The notes: a model not told the origin generated them from the letters alone. A stretch of 64,000 nt of DNA from Breviolum minutum Mf 1.05b.01 (GCA_000507305.1 DF239938.1:82681-146680); one strand, 5' to 3'. Numbered from the stretch's first letter, positions 12,619-25,793 are shown. Numbers and translations: made by a program.

Positions 12619-12901
12619 CACTAGCCGAGCCGAAATGAGTCTAGATGCAAAATTTATCTTTCTACAAGGTATGTATCATAGAAATGATTATCACATGAGC
12701 CGAATGTAACTTGTCCAAGTATCACAGATCTTGTAATACTGCTTGAATACATTTGGACTGAGTCTAACGCAGTGGTTTTCCTCAATCACATTGTGAAGTC
12801 TTGAGTGTCTTTGTCCCTTACCTGTGGTATCTATGCAGTGTATTCTTTCGTATTCATGTGATGAATAGATATGGATAACCTCAGCAAGCCTAGAAGAAAA
12901 A

Positions 12902-12985
12902 ACCCTGCGGAGACCCCATCGCTCCCTTTTTGCCACCACCTTTGACACGCTTTTTTCGGAGCGTGGGGTTTTTTTCGGATCTTTT
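12902..12985 (-). CDS. Isolated basic exon, unrecognised
   Basis: The minus strand reads KKTPRSEKSVSKVVAKRERW and then GLRR before a likely GT donor (CAGG|GTTTTT). It is highly basic. Neither its gene nor a family could be identified. Confidence 0.35.
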
Positions 12986-13634
12986 CGGTGAAAAACGGAG
13001 GTGAAACCGGCAACGGGAGGTTACAATGCATATAACGGGGGGGATAATACACCATCATCTATCTATGTATAACCTGATATCTAGTTTTCTACAGGCCAAA
13101 GTATCGAAAAAGTCTCCAGCAAAATTTGAGAGAAGATACCATCATATCATCATATACCAAAAAGATACCTTTTTGGGTTATCTGAACATATCCTCCAAGA
13201 AGATTCCTTGGAGGATACTCTAAAAACAACACCTTCTCGTCAATCAGTCTTACGCTTGAAGGTTCTGCCCCATGAGGTGCATTGCCCTTCCTGGCAGGGG
13301 TGCATCAAGGGCTTGAATCACTGTACTTTGATCTAGAAAGGTAGCCCCCTTGGAAACTAACATGACGGATTGCTGGAAAATCCCCTACATTTCCAATAGG
13401 AAAATACATCCTGAATGTATACGAAAAGGTTTTTTCCATCTTAAGTTTTCAGTGGTGTAATTTCCGAGGTTTCGGGATTATTTGCAGACATACAAATGTT
13501 GAAAACATCACCCAGCATGGAGAATGGCGAGGGGTATGGCCCGTGTCGACCGAGGGCTGATCCCAAAGAAATGTTCACTCTAAGAGGTGACGGGTTCAAC
13601 TTTGGAAGGCCCCCTTTTTGTTAACACTACCCTC

Positions 13635-13726
13635 TGGCAAACTAACATAGCAATGGAAAAATCACCATGTTTAACAGGAGATACATCTTCAAATGGTGGA
13701 TTTCCCATTGCTATGTTAGTTTACCG
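13635..13726. mobile_element. MITE-like foldback, family B copy 2
   Basis: AAACTAACATAGCAATGGAA at the left and TTCCCATTGCTATGTTAGTTT at the right form the stem. Relative to the copy at 4629-4718 the arms differ at single positions, and the central third appears inverted (GAAGATGTAT there, ATACATCTTC here). Confidence 0.7.
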
Positions 13727-14234
13727 GAGCGTAATTCTTGTCAGGTGGAAATTATTGGGTGGCCCTATGATGTTCAAGCTTTCCCGCACCGAAGTGGTCT
13801 GCGATAGGTCGCGTTTTGAAAGGGTGCAAAGAACTTTGTTTCGGAAAGACTTGCACTGACAACATGGATTACCCACAGGTAATGCAATTCCATCAAATTC
13901 CTAAAGGATTCAGAAACCAAAGAATACTGTTAATCTGCAAGCAGAAACCAAACCGTCCAGTTGCCACTTCACCCAACATCATCCCACATCCCAACATAAG
14001 CAGCCTTGAGCCCAAGTTAAGATTCATCAACCATCAACAACAGTCAAATGCCACTCACCCATTCGAACTCATGAAGATTTTCCCTCCCAGAAATGGTATA
14101 TCTTCAAGCGGCCCCCAAAAAGTGAGTTTGGTTACTTCCAAGTTTTCTCCACTAAGAAGGGCACCTGCACTTGTACTCTTGTTTTGATAACCAAACACAT
14201 CCAAACACCCTTCCCCTAAAGATCGCTGATTCTG

Positions 14235-17200
14235 AACCATGTTCCCAGATTTTCCAAGCGCCTCTAAACCGGTGAGTTTGAAGTGAAGCTGGTCCTGTTC
14301 ATCGATGTAGCGTTCTTCCCTGAAGCGTCCTTGGGGCCCACAACGCTCGATGACCAGAGTGGACTTCTCCCAAAAGGCAATCTGATGCGACGCAGGGAAG
14401 TGTACAGGGGGGCAATCTTAATATGGTGACGGGGGTTCATGCAGAAAGGCTCGACCTAAAAAGAGAATTGAGACTCAAGAACCATGACACTAGCAAAGTT
14501 ATTATGATCATTGATCAAAGTTGTGAAACCAATCCTTCCGGGCACGTAGAAGAGTCCCCTTAAGGCTTACCATGAAACTCACCCCACAAACAAAGGCAGG
14601 TAGGTGAAAATCCTATTGAAATGGGAGGAGCAGAAATCAAAAGAAAAAACAGGGGACATGTGCGAAGTGATCCTCTGAGGATAAATGATTTCTTCGCTTC
14701 CAATGGATCTTTCTATCATCCCTTCCAACGGCTGAGCTACCAAGTTTAGCACCCTCAGAAAGCTTCAAAAAAAGGCCCTATCTACGTTTCCAACTTTTCC
14801 ACTAGTGCGCGTCTTGGAAAAGCAGCTTGTGACCCCCACGTGATGGCATTATCCATTGAGCTACCCATCAGTTGCAAGGTGGCAGTGTCTCAGTTCAGTA
14901 TCTCAAAAGGCTAGAGGCAAAAGCCTATTGGCCACTGTGTCTGTGGCAGTTTGGTGCAGCAGTGAAATGCACAACAAACCAACCAACAACCAACCAACCA
15001 ACCAACCAACCAACCAACCAACCAACCAACCAACCAACCAACCAACCAACACAACCAACCAACCAACCAACCAAACCAGCAAGAGGAAGCAAAGCAAAGC
15101 ACGGCAAAGCAAAGCAAGAAATTCCGAGCAGTAGTGCAGAAGTGCAGAACCACCAATCAGTGATGATGAGGTTTTCTGCCAAAACACACATTGCAGGGTC
15201 TGCTTGTGGCCATCGACTGCATTGTACGGCGATCCATTGGCTTCAAAGTCTTCCTTGATGTCGCCCATCATGGTGTGATTGCAAAAGGAGAATTTGTCCT
15301 ACGGTTGGACAGGAGAGCACCATTCAGAGGTTGGACATTTTCAAACCTGGAAACCTGCAGAATGGTGTTTCACCATCGACTCCAAATCTTTGAAAATTTT
15401 GGGGGTGCCAAAGAAATGGTGAAACCACCTCAGAGGTGATCACCGAATCCGAGGGCAAAATGCTTCATTGGCTCAAAACCTCAAGCACTTCATTCCTCAA
15501 CAACTTTTTTTGCCTCATGAACCTGCAGAGAAAAAATGATGAAAACCCTCCCTTGCGAAAAAGGGGCTGACTGTGAATTCTCAGCTATGGCCATCTACTT
15601 TACCACCACATCTGCACATCAGCACACCCCGCACCACCCTAACCTGATCTTGTTGGAATTCCCAGCTGGGCCATGGAGCTTTTGAGGCCGCTAAGCGTTT
15701 CACATACGAAATGCCCATCTCCTTCAAAAAGTCCTTGGGTCACGGTCACGGTTTTTTGATGTTTTTTGGGTATCAGGCAGTTTTTTTGGTGCCTGATTTG
15801 ACATCAATTTTGGGGATACATGAAAAATTAATAAAAGTCAATACATACATGCTGGTGTGAATCGGGAGGCCTTTTCGGTAGTGTTTCTTGCGGGAAATGT
15901 CTCGACCGGATATCATATGCTAAGTTACGTTCCAGGAAGCCGCAAAAAAGACATCACAGTGTCGAACGCCTGCAAAAAAAAAACACAGTACACAAACATA
16001 ACATGTGGCGTTTTCGAAAAGCAGGGCCATTTTCTGACAACCAAAATGGCCCCCCGGTTGTCTGACTTTCGAACGAACGGTGGGACCCACCGTCCCGAGG
16101 TTTCTACCATCTTTCCCAACTTGGAACGAGCTTCATCCAAGCCGTAGGTAGAGATGCAAACCCATCGGCCATTGAAATCAGGGCGTTTCGCCTTTCGAAA
16201 GACGCCCGAGATCCGCGAGACCTCGGTCGGTTTTGTGGAAGATGGTGGACCCTGGGCCGTTTTTAGAGTCAGGTTTTTTCTGCAGGGTGAAGATGGTGAA
16301 GAGAAAGAGGATGAAGAAAAGGAAGGATTGGAATGCCCCAGTGCTTCCAATCTATCTGTTTCATTGATGGCAGGCTCAGATGTACAGTAAGATTTGCCAC
16401 AAAGCATTGGTCTAGCAGCCTAGCACAGTGTGGTGGGAAATTTCGTCCAACGTCATCCGACTTTTTCACCCCAAAAGCCCACTTTTCACAGGGGACATCT
16501 TCACAAACACCGTATTTCTGTACCTCTCCCATTGTTTCATCCGACAACTTGCCTTAAATAACCACCATTGCACCAAGTAACAATTGATTTCTTCGAACGT
16601 TTACTAGCCATACTGTTCAAGGAATTGGTGGTGCCTGCTCTCAACGATGCACGTTGGGCCAACTCCGGGTTCTCATCGACATTGAGACCCTGCAAACTCA
16701 CGGAGGACACCACCCGAGTGCCAAACCTCGGCTGCTGGCAACATTGACCTTCAGGACTGGTCGTCCACATGTTGCAGCTACATAGAAACTTGGGACCTTA
16801 AAAAAAAACGGGAAGGTTTGACACCCCAACTGACTTGCAAGGAGTTTGGAACGTTTCACCCACGAATTTTGCTGCTTGAAAGCAGCCCACCTGAGTCTAT
16901 TGAATTGGCAATCACACTATGTGAAGTCAATTCCATCCCCATGTTTTTCGCACTTTTGCTGCGAAAAAATCACTGAAGTAATCATGGGGAAGTGTTGCCC
17001 CCCAAACAAAAATTCCAAATGAACCCGCGGACCCGCGGTTCGTAGACATTCAACCGATTTTTGGAGCTTGAGAGGATTGAAAGGGGAATCTGCGTGTTTC
17101 ATCTGGCCGTTTGAAAACAGATGGTATCCTATGGCCGAAGGGTTGGACCTTCATGGTCCACATGGTTGTTTTCTTCTCGTGCAAGTCTGGGGGATTTCAC

Positions 17201-17926
17201 CCACCTCAACTACACCATCTGATTTTTTTGGGGGGGCAAAGAATTGACAAGCTTCATTCACGAAGTCCTGAAATTTTAGCAGAGTTCCAAGCTCTGTTTA
17301 AGTTCAGTAAATCGAGGCACTTCTCTCGCAGTTCAGCACTCTCAAAGTCTGTTTGTGAGGTTTCTGGAATGCTCGGAGTTCCAACCTCCAAGCTATGAAG
17401 TTGTAGCGGTTCCTTTACAACACCAGTGGAGCTCAATTGAATGTTGTCCTGACAAGCCGAGGTATTCAAACTTTCCAACTGGAAAGTTGTAACATCTTAC
17501 ACTTCACAAAGATTTCAATGGAGGGGCTGCCACTACACCAAAATTCACTAAGTTGATTGGTGGAAAGTGGAATTTCAGGTCTCTTCCATGCGTTCTTTCG
17601 TTCCATGTCCCCAGCATCCAACAGAAAGTGCCTACTGCATTTCCAGCAAGCAATGAGGAAGAGCAAGATGAGTGTCTTCAAGATATTGTGGGAACTAACA
17701 TGTCCTTTTCGCAAGGCACTTTTGAGTCGAGAAATTTTCGTATGGTAGATTTATCTATATTATGCATATACAGTATATCCATTTCCTGCAGAAAATCATC
17801 TCCAAAAAATCATCCCGCTGAGCTCCAGCGGGGAAATCTCTCCTCTTCATCCGCTTCGGTGGCTTTGGTCGGTGCGGGTCCAGCTAACTCTGGTTCCCCA
17901 GCAGTACAACCGCAGCAGGCGAACAT
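14235..17926 (-). CDS. Dinoflagellate lipocalin-like (FNGRW-type) protein, multi-exon
   Basis: The likely start is the ATG at 17926, giving [17 protein letters not shown] and an acidic tail (ATEADEEE). A middle exon (about 16600-16750) reads [20 protein letters not shown]. The exon at about 16090-16300 has [19 protein letters not shown]. The exon starting at 15298 (after TAG|GAC) reads [20 protein letters not shown] and [17 protein letters not shown]. The exon near 14250-14375 reads [20 protein letters not shown] and [18 protein letters not shown]. This order of blocks (N-terminal CC-rich leader, FNGxW, GDI..F..NG..Y...DG..Q, W...LVIER..PQG) fits a beta-barrel lipocalin-like family I recall as common in dinoflagellates. 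Ligand and location are unknown. An exon near 17260-17440 may be part of it. Several joins and the last exon are unresolved; the (CCAA)n tract lies in an intron. Confidence 0.6.
14975..15075. repeat. (CCAA)n microsatellite
   Basis: About 23 units of CCAA with a few interruptions, located in an intron of the lipocalin-like gene. It creates spurious long frames on both strands (NQPT and GWLV repeats). Confidence 0.9.
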
Positions 17927-17929
17927 GGC

Positions 17930-20900
17930 TCCCCCAAACCCGACCGAACCAGAGCTGGTTTTCAGCTCTCGGTCTGGTGAACCCAAAACCGGCGGAAGCG
18001 AGGATTTTTTTGTGATGACACAATTTTGCCGGGTTTCTCTCCACATAGTTACTAGTTCTAGAAATTTCATGGAATGATGTTTCTAAGAAGAAAATATTGC
18101 AAGATCAACATGAAAGCTTTGGATGTCATTTTCTGAGGATAATCTGGTCATATATTTTTGCCAATCACCATGTTTCAGTCCCTCACTCCCAACGGCCCTG
18201 AAACATCCAGCGCACCAGGGATTGACTCGGCACCTAAAAAACATCGTGTCTTTGAAAAAAATGGGAAACTTCAAAGGTGAAACCTTGCAGAACCAAAAAC
18301 ACCAAAACAAGAATCAATGGATTCTTCTTGCCAGTTGGGTGATTATATACTACCTACCACCCGTTACCAAGAACCAGAATAATCCATTCAAAGAATTGAA
18401 CATTTCGAAATTTTTGAGGAACATCGGATATCGCCAGGGAAATTGCCAAACCAAGGATAATAACAGGGAAAATATCGAACCATGCTACTTCTTGGACAAA
18501 TATGAAAAAACGGGCACGTTTTTGCTTACCAAGGTGCCAATATCATCGCGGACACCTCGCACAAGATCGACCGAGGTGAGTCATAGCAAACTTTTCTTTA
18601 AGATGACCATTCTGAAGGATTCAAGTCTTACATAATAATTTAGTGATGGTTTTCAAAAAACGGGCCTCCAGAAGTGGCCATTTTTTTTCCATATAAGTGG
18701 TATATACTACCAATTTGGTGATTATAGATCACCTACCACCTATTAAGGGAACCAGAAACAGCTATTGATCCAGGGTTTAATCTGACTCGAAGTGACTTGC
18801 ATCGAGCCTCCGCAGGCGGGACATCCATAAACACAGCGCCCGCGAAAGACCTCCTCGCTGTAACTTTGCACCTGAAGGGACCCAAAGTGAGCAGCGAAAA
18901 AAAACTGAAAACCGGGGACCCAGAAAAACACGATATATGTATACATATGTATAATATATATATATACACACTTTCATGCATATTTGTTTATTTGTTATAG
19001 AATTAATTTGCATATATTTTGAAAAAATTACACAAAATCATAGATACACGCATCTTTACTATACCTTAGATAGCACAAAAACATCCCTCAGCTCCCACTT
19101 TCAAAATGTGTCCCTTCCCTAAAGGAACCCAAGTCCCTTTCCAGAAGCCTCTAGGCATTTAGACTTAAAATATGAAACCATCTACAAAAATGATAAACTT
19201 CCGTGGAGTGTGGTTTTCTGGAACTGCGGGCGCAAACGAGGCACACTCGGGGTCAAGTACGTCACTGTCAAAAGACCTTCACCTCGACACCTGCGACGAT
19301 AAGATGGATGGTAAAAGAGATGCATTTCAAAAAAACACGGAACTCCCCCGAAAACTAAAATATCCCCTGAAAAATGACGGATGGAAGACTATCACTTCCT
19401 CTTTGAAATGGTCCCTTTTTCAGCTGACATGTTAATTTTCAGGGGGGTAAATCTTCGTGATGTATAATATATATTATAAACATACATCATACACGCTTGT
19501 ATCTTTCAGACAAGCATGTTCGCGGCTTACCCATTACAGATAAACTTCTTAATACATTGGCACCATGTGATTCTCTTCGTTGATTCGTATCTTTACTATG
19601 GTTTCTCAGCTGTCGAGGCTTCTAGCACCATGGCACCATCATTCTGCAACAAGAACTGCCCCATGTTTCTGCTACACATCAGGTCAACATCTTGGTTTGA
19701 TGAGGTCATCCCCCACCAATTCACCATTTTTTTTGATGGGATCATCATCTATCCACCATCCACCCTACCATTTGGGAAGTGGTTTTTTGGATCCTCCCAT
19801 TTCCACATCTGGGGCCACCCCAGGCTTTAAACAATGCCCAGAGCCATGGCAGGCAACACACTCCTTGGGTTCCTGCCTTAGTAGCCGGTGCTTGACTGCT
19901 TGATTGTCAGCAGATACGTTTTTTTTTCCGGGGAAATCCCAGAAAAATGCAGGGTAAATAGGGGCTGACAAGATCGATTGCAACAAAAAAAAGTCCGTGT
20001 GCTGGCACTCGCTCCTTGCGGTTTTTTTTGTATGTCAAAGTGTCTTGTTTCTTCTTCTTTTTCTTCGGGGCTACTTACATGTTTGATGTAAAGTTGCAAA
20101 AGTTCGACCAAAAAACCAAAAAAAAAACGCAGTGGCACTTTTTGTCCAACGAAACAAGTGGCAGCTTTTCGATGAGGCGTTCCTTGCAAGCTCAAACGGG
20201 GGTGGAATTTGCAAGTATGAGCTGGGGGAATAATTTGATTCGTCTCGCATGCAGAAGCCAACCCAGGGGCTGAGGAAGACTTGATGTGAATCTCAAGGTT
20301 TTAAAAAAAATTAGGATCCCAACAATGATCTTTCACAGACCTTTTTGTGAGGCAAAGATCATCTTAAGATTGAAACAGTCAAGGCTCAGGATGTCTAATG
20401 CTAGCCCCCAATCCCTGTCTTCATTCTTGATATTTTTGTGTATGCCATTTCCCTCTATTCTGATAGTAAGATATGTATATAATCTATAAAATCAAAGTAC
20501 TAGTTGTAATGATACAAATATGGATATATATATATATATACTATATATATATATGCTATCTTGTATACCTACCTCCAGCTTTCCCGACCACATCACGTGT
20601 GTCACTGGGGCCTGAAGATCCACAGCTCTTCGTGCCATTGTGCACCAAGCACTGGCCTCATGCTACGTGGTTTCAACCCATCTGGATCACTTCCCCCGGT
20701 AGATACAATGATCTTATCAACGATGTGCAAGGGTTGTTGTGGATAGAACACCTGCTTCCCCAGGTAGGGGTGAAATTTTAAAAATATTTGAAGCCACCAC
20801 TAGGACCTACATCCAGTACTTTGGAGCCGCAACATGCGAAAAACCAAACCGATCCGGAGAAAAGACCCGAATCTGTCAATTCGCGCTGGAAAAGTCAAGA

Positions 20901-20955
20901 AGACTCCTGTGATCAAAAGCTCCGGAACTCATGTATTGAAGAACCTACCAAATGA
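17930..20955. other. Region with unlinked exon candidates only
   Basis: A plus-strand stretch at about 18530-18573 reads ANIIADTSHKIDR and ends in a strong donor (GAG|GTGAGT). Another at about 18780-18890 ends AAA|GTGAGC. Both also read acceptably on the minus strand, so orientation is undecided. A foldback relative of family D lies at 19349-19447, and (AT)n tracts at 18946-18966 and 20523-20556. No complete gene is supported. Confidence 0.35.
20675..20812. repeat. Dispersed repeat F, copy 1
   Basis: It contains CAACCCATCTGGATCACTTCC, then CCCCAGGTAGGGGTGAAATT, and ends GAAGCCACCACTAGG. The same order recurs at 21498-21582, and the last part again near 9404-9444. It is a family-like repeat of unknown type. 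Confidence 0.55.
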
Positions 20956-21009
20956 ATCCAAATGAGCCAACAAAAAAAACATTCAGAAACCACCATGGAT
21001 GGCACCTCA

Positions 21010-23205
21010 CCAAAAACATCAGACCTTGAAAGCATTCTCAGCAGATTTCTGGCTGATCTTGGCTTCCACACCAAGCGCTTCGCTCTCTGCCGCGCTTCAT
21101 GTCTATTCACCTCCTCCTCACATGCCATCGATGTCATCATGCCCCGGGTGAAGGAAGGTGCTTTCAATCAATCTTCTGCGATGTAAATGCCAGGAGGATA
21201 CCTTCCAGTATCCTTTGTAAATTCCAGAAATATCATGGATCTAATCATTAAATCTTGATGAAGAATGCCTTTAATCATTTTGTTTGGGGTTGGTATGTAT
21301 GTTTTTTGTTAAGATTCCACCTCGCAAACGATACAACAAAGTGTGGGTGAGAAGAGAACGAACCTGTCGTTGTTCGCATCTCCTGAAGCTCAAGCTGCTC
21401 CAATTCGATGGTCTTTCGGCGCTGTTCGCGCTTCTCCTGTGCCCACTCGAACTTGCCAAGTCATCTCAGCCATCTTCAAGAACTAGTTGGTGGTTATTCA
21501 ACCCATCTGGAAAATATTAGTCAAATTGGATCATTTCCCCAGGTAGGGCTGAAAATTGAAAAAAATTGAAACCACCACCTAGAAAAACATCATCGAAATT
21601 TTGACGCAGAAGTACCAACATCATCCAAAATCCACAAGCAAAAAGCCTGACCAAAATGATCCAAGATGGAAGGTGTAGGTAGAGGGAGTTGCTTTAGTTG
21701 GTCTCTGTGGGTTTCTGCTGGCCTCATTCTTCCGGCGCTGCTCTTCCACCTCGTACCTCCGGTTCCAGACCCATGAATTTTTCATCAACAAAAATCGAAA
21801 GATACTGTCATATCGAAATCCATTGTTAAGTTATATACAGACAATGAAGATGCCGACATCTTACAACCTCACCTATCAAATGAAGGTAGCTTCTCTATGA
21901 AATCTTGCCAATCTGATTCACAAAAAATGTCAACTTACAGGCATCAGGACCAGGAATTCCCTGCTCGGCCTTTTCTGTAAGAGCTCCAGTTCATCCAGTC
22001 GCATCCGTTCTTCGATCAGTGCAGATGCCTTTCGTGCTGGTCTCCGAAGACTCCAAGTCATGAGATATTTTTGCCTCTTAAATGGCTCGATCATCTTAGA
22101 TCCTGTACCTTTTATGATCTATAATGGATCTATGTTGGTCTTTCAGTTAGTTACTTCCCTTTACAAAAAAACGCAAGTTGGGTCGACTGAAATTCCGTGA
22201 CCCGAAACTCCATCAACCCATCAACCCCGCCAGTTTTTGGGACCTTCTTCTTCTTCCATCGGCCATTCCAACCCTGGAGGTCACGAGACAGCTCCTTGTA
22301 GTGGAGTGGGCTACTTGCGGGTCGGTCCGTGGGGGTGGGTCGGTTAAAAGGTGGGTGTCTGCTCCGGGAAAACTTCGAACATCATCCCCCACCCCCCAAA
22401 AAAAATACCAACCCATGTTTCATGACCCGAAAAAAAAAACATGAAAAAAATCTGAGATAGCAAAAATTCCGACCAATCAGAGCTGGTTAGTTGCTGGTTA
22501 TTGAATGAAGTCCAAGGTGTTTTGGGGCAATGTTCAAATGGATTTTTCCCGAGAAAGCAGCGCCAGGCTAAAGGTACCTTCTGCGACTTATTGGTGCCCC
22601 CTATGGCATTTAGCAAGGGTACATATCAACAAAAAGCTTCAACTTTGGAAGCTTATCCATGTCACACTTAGCCACTTAGAACCAAAGGTCATAGCCTCCA
22701 AACTGAAAAAATTAACCAACACATCTCGGCTTTTCAAAGGACTCGCGCAACACATCTCGGGGATCCTCAAAGCTGGGCAGTTCCTCTTTTTTGGAGGGCA
22801 ATGGCTCTTGTACCAACCCTGGGTGCGCAAAACATACAGAGGGTAGGGGGGAAAGGGTGAGTTTCCAAGGACATGTTGCTAACCTCAGAGAAAGACTGGA
22901 GAAAGATTGGAGATACACCGAATCATCCAATTTAAAGCATCCTTTCTCTACTAGAGGCATGCATCAATGAACCTGTGAATCACCTTGAATGTGTCCCATT
23001 TTCCAGTTCCAAGTCTCAAGGGGTGTTCAGTCGCACTATTCTTGTTGAAAGGTTCAGGTGACTTCTTGCATGAATCAAAGACATGCTACTCAGCTGAACG
23101 ATCTTGAACTATCTCATCTTAACATCACCCCCACCTCGTTGGACACTGACGCGGCGTAGGTTCCGTGAAGCATGACATCCCAACTGCCAAGAGCCTGGGG
23201 CTGGG
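21010..23205 (-). CDS. Coiled-coil protein, multi-exon, unrecognised
   Basis: Minus-strand exons, in transcription order: about 23120-23205 (SQPQALGSWDVMLHGTYAAS); about 22722-22826 (VQEPLPSKKEELPSFEDPRD, DVLRESFEKPR); about 21962-22062 (ARKASALIEERMRLDELELL); about 21700-21770 (WNRRYEVEEQRRKNEASRN); about 21365-21470 (FEWAQEKREQRRKTIELEQL, ending ACAG|GTTCGT); and about 21010-21140 (EEEVNRHEARQRAKRLVWKP). The later exons are rich in Glu, Arg, Gln and Leu with heptad-like spacing, as in cytoskeletal or flagellar coiled-coil proteins. That role is inference from composition only. Exon edges are approximate, and it is not certain that all six belong to one gene. Confidence 0.45.
21498..21582. 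repeat. Dispersed repeat F, copy 2
   Basis: It contains TTCAACCCATCTGGA, GATCATTTCCCCAGGTAGGG and GAAACCACCACCTAG in the same order as the copy at 20675-20812. It lies in an intron-like gap of the coiled-coil gene. Confidence 0.6.
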
Positions 23206-23833
23206 AATCCCATCACCATCAGATGGACATCTGCCTTCCAACCTCCAATAAAGTCTTCCATCACCTTCTGATCATGTCATGTCAAGCACACTTTTGACAA
23301 TGCGCAACCTTGCTTTCTCCATCCTCCTTTTCTGTGCAACCCTAATCCTTGATTTCGGCCTCCATGAGGACTTGACAAGGGCGTCGAAGCATCTCGGCCA
23401 AAAGAGTCGAGATGCGCTTACTGTTAGTTCACATCTTCACAAGGGCGGCCATACCAAGGGTGTTCTCACCCAAATTTTGTGACTTGCTCCCTAAGAAAGT
23501 TGGGCATTCAACAACTACATATTTCAATCATATTTCTGCCTATGACAACCGGTAAACCACACCCCAGCCGCATGGTATTTACCAAAAAACTTCAAAAGAA
23601 AAGGAGACCTATCATTTCGAGGTCGCGCCAATCAACGCCTAGGTTTGGTGGTGATTCCGAAATGTTTCCTTTAAGTCACCACTACCCTACCTTGACACAA
23701 TTGATTTCCTACTCTTGGGGAAGAACATCGTCTGCATGAAACACTGCGAAATCAGCCTCATTACAACCCCTATGAGGTCCAACCCCAACCGTCACAAGCA
23801 CCCCTTTTCTGCCCGCCACGCATGTCTCTCCAC

Positions 23834-25299
23834 CTAGAGGGGTGCTGTGCTCATGCGCCTTCGCGCCAGCTCGTAACTCACATCACCGAGACTTAAATCA
23901 TCCACGCCCGACAAACTGCTGGGCCCTGAGCCCTTTGGCTCACGAGCATAGGTGAAAATCAAGAGAATGGCTGCTGGTGTGGTGGTCCAAAAGGCCAAAC
24001 TCACCCCAAAGTTCAAAGCCTTTTCTGGTCGAATAAAACAGCCCATCAATATGGTCACAATGGTTGGAGCAACCGCATAGCTCAGTAGATGTAAGATCAG
24101 AAACATGGAAGCAGCATTGAAGGAACGAAGGTATGAGGGCATCGAGGTCATTAGCAAAGCGCAGCAAATCGGCAACACGGCACCTGCACTGAACATCCAA
24201 CAGGACAGCAACAGGAAGCGTGGCAGAAAGCTTTCTGTGGCGCTGTTCAAAGGTCCGCACAGAGCTGCCACTGTGGCAAAGCAGCAGGCAACTTTCAAGG
24301 CCACCGAATGCATGCCCGCCTTGAATCCCTCCAGGCGGTCACAAGCAATGGCACCAAGCCAAGCCCCAAGTGTTGGCAAAGCAAACAAGACACAAGCACT
24401 AAGGATCAGGGTCATGAGGCCATTGGGTGCATGATCACTCAACCATAGGTAAGGTGCTGCCCACAATGCCAAGGAAGAGGCAACAGCATGAAACAAACAT
24501 AAGATACTGGACATTGACAAGGTCAGTGGATTTCGGTTCATGCCTTGCAACATCTCCCTCATCTCTCGTATGAGATTTTGGACCCGTGTCATGGACCCTT
24601 GTGCTTCGGCCGGCAAGGCGAAGCAATCCACCCGAGCAGATTGCGCGCGGCTGGGCACGTCCACCTGTGACAGTGGCACTGTGGCAATGCGCAGCGTCAC
24701 TACCAACAGCAGAGAAGCTTGCACCAGCAAGGCAATTCGCCAGTTCTTGTGAGCATCTGCAGCTGCTGCAGCTGTGACCATTCCAAAGAACTGACCCAAA
24801 AAAACACCACTTTGCAGAATCGGCATCCATATGCTGTCACTGCTCATGGCAAAGTCATCCACCCATAAGGGCAAATACACCAGGGGAACCGCAGCAGCAC
24901 ACCCGGAGCACAGGCGCAACATGGCGGTGCTCACAACACCATGAGATTCCTGCAGGCCAAGAAGAAGCGCACCAAGAAACGACACGCTCAGTGACAATAC
25001 CAATGCTGCCTTTGCCGAGACCTGAGCGGCTCTTCAACACGCAGCTCTTTGGTTTTGCAAATTTGTTCTTCCACACGGTTTTGTGTGCAAAATCGTCAAA
25101 AACCACTTTTCCCACTTCTTCCCTTTTCAAAAAAAAGAATGACAAACTCTATGCCTTCCTCCACCCCTTCCTCTAGGCCTGGTGTAAGAGAGCTCCTGCC
25201 ATGCTGTTGCCCAAGGCCAGGCCTATGGAATGCCATGCTGACAAGGCCACAGCATAACCAAAGGAATTGTTTTCCCAAGGCCACTCGGTGATACCTCAA
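23834..25299 (-). CDS. Major facilitator superfamily transporter (5' end incomplete)
   Basis: The large exon (23834-25021) starts after CTCAG|GTC and encodes about 395 residues. It has around ten hydrophobic segments, a central hydrophilic loop (about residues 115-150) and a polar C-tail ending RRRMSTAPL. This is the layout of a 12-TM MFS carrier; substrate unknown. The preceding exon (about 25179-25299) reads EWPWENNSFGYAVALSAWHS and GLALGNSMAGALLHQ, and joins in frame through a GC donor (CAG|GCCTAG) to the AG|G acceptor. Further upstream LLTFVVYILVPLGFE looks like the first TM segment, but it is one base out of frame with the next segment at about 25287. That means either an unrecognised tiny intron or a frameshift. 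The first ATG was not located. Location in a membrane is certain in type but not in organelle. Confidence 0.65.
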
Positions 25300-25735
25300 A
25301 ACCAAGTGGCACAAGGATATACACAACGAAAGTGAGGAGATTGAAAGGAACCTTGCCCAACCAATTCTACTTATGTAGGGGCCAAGAAATGCACAAAACT
25401 AGCAAAACCCAAAACCTTAAAATCAAAATTCCAAAAGCGCGCGGCCTTGCGTGGGCTTGCGAAGCGAAAGAACGGATGACATAATTGATCCAAAATCAAA
25501 AATGCTGCATTTTGGATTAGGAAATTATTTGGATAGGTGGGTTTTGGATTTTGGTAGTGCAAAGGTTCTGAGGTTTGATTCCCACCGGGCCCCGCAAATG
25601 GTGAACTGCGGATACCCTCTCTTTGGAATGGATTTTCTCAAGGGGGTAAGGGTCACAGGAGGTACAGCTTGTGCGCAAGCACTCGCGGAAAGGGCGTGTT
25701 TGTGAAACGCATCTTGGCGCGGCGGTACCTGAAGG

Positions 25736-25736
<1 letters not shown>

Positions 25737-25793
<57 letters not shown>

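Noticed and set aside
14815..14880. Minus-strand A-box-like TAGCTCAATGG
   Set aside because: No pairing anticodon arm and only a poor B-box; not enough for a tRNA or SINE call.
14856..15271. NQPT- and GWLV-repeat frames on both strands
   Set aside because: Generated by the (CCAA)n tract; the only likely coding piece is the separate exon starting at 15298.
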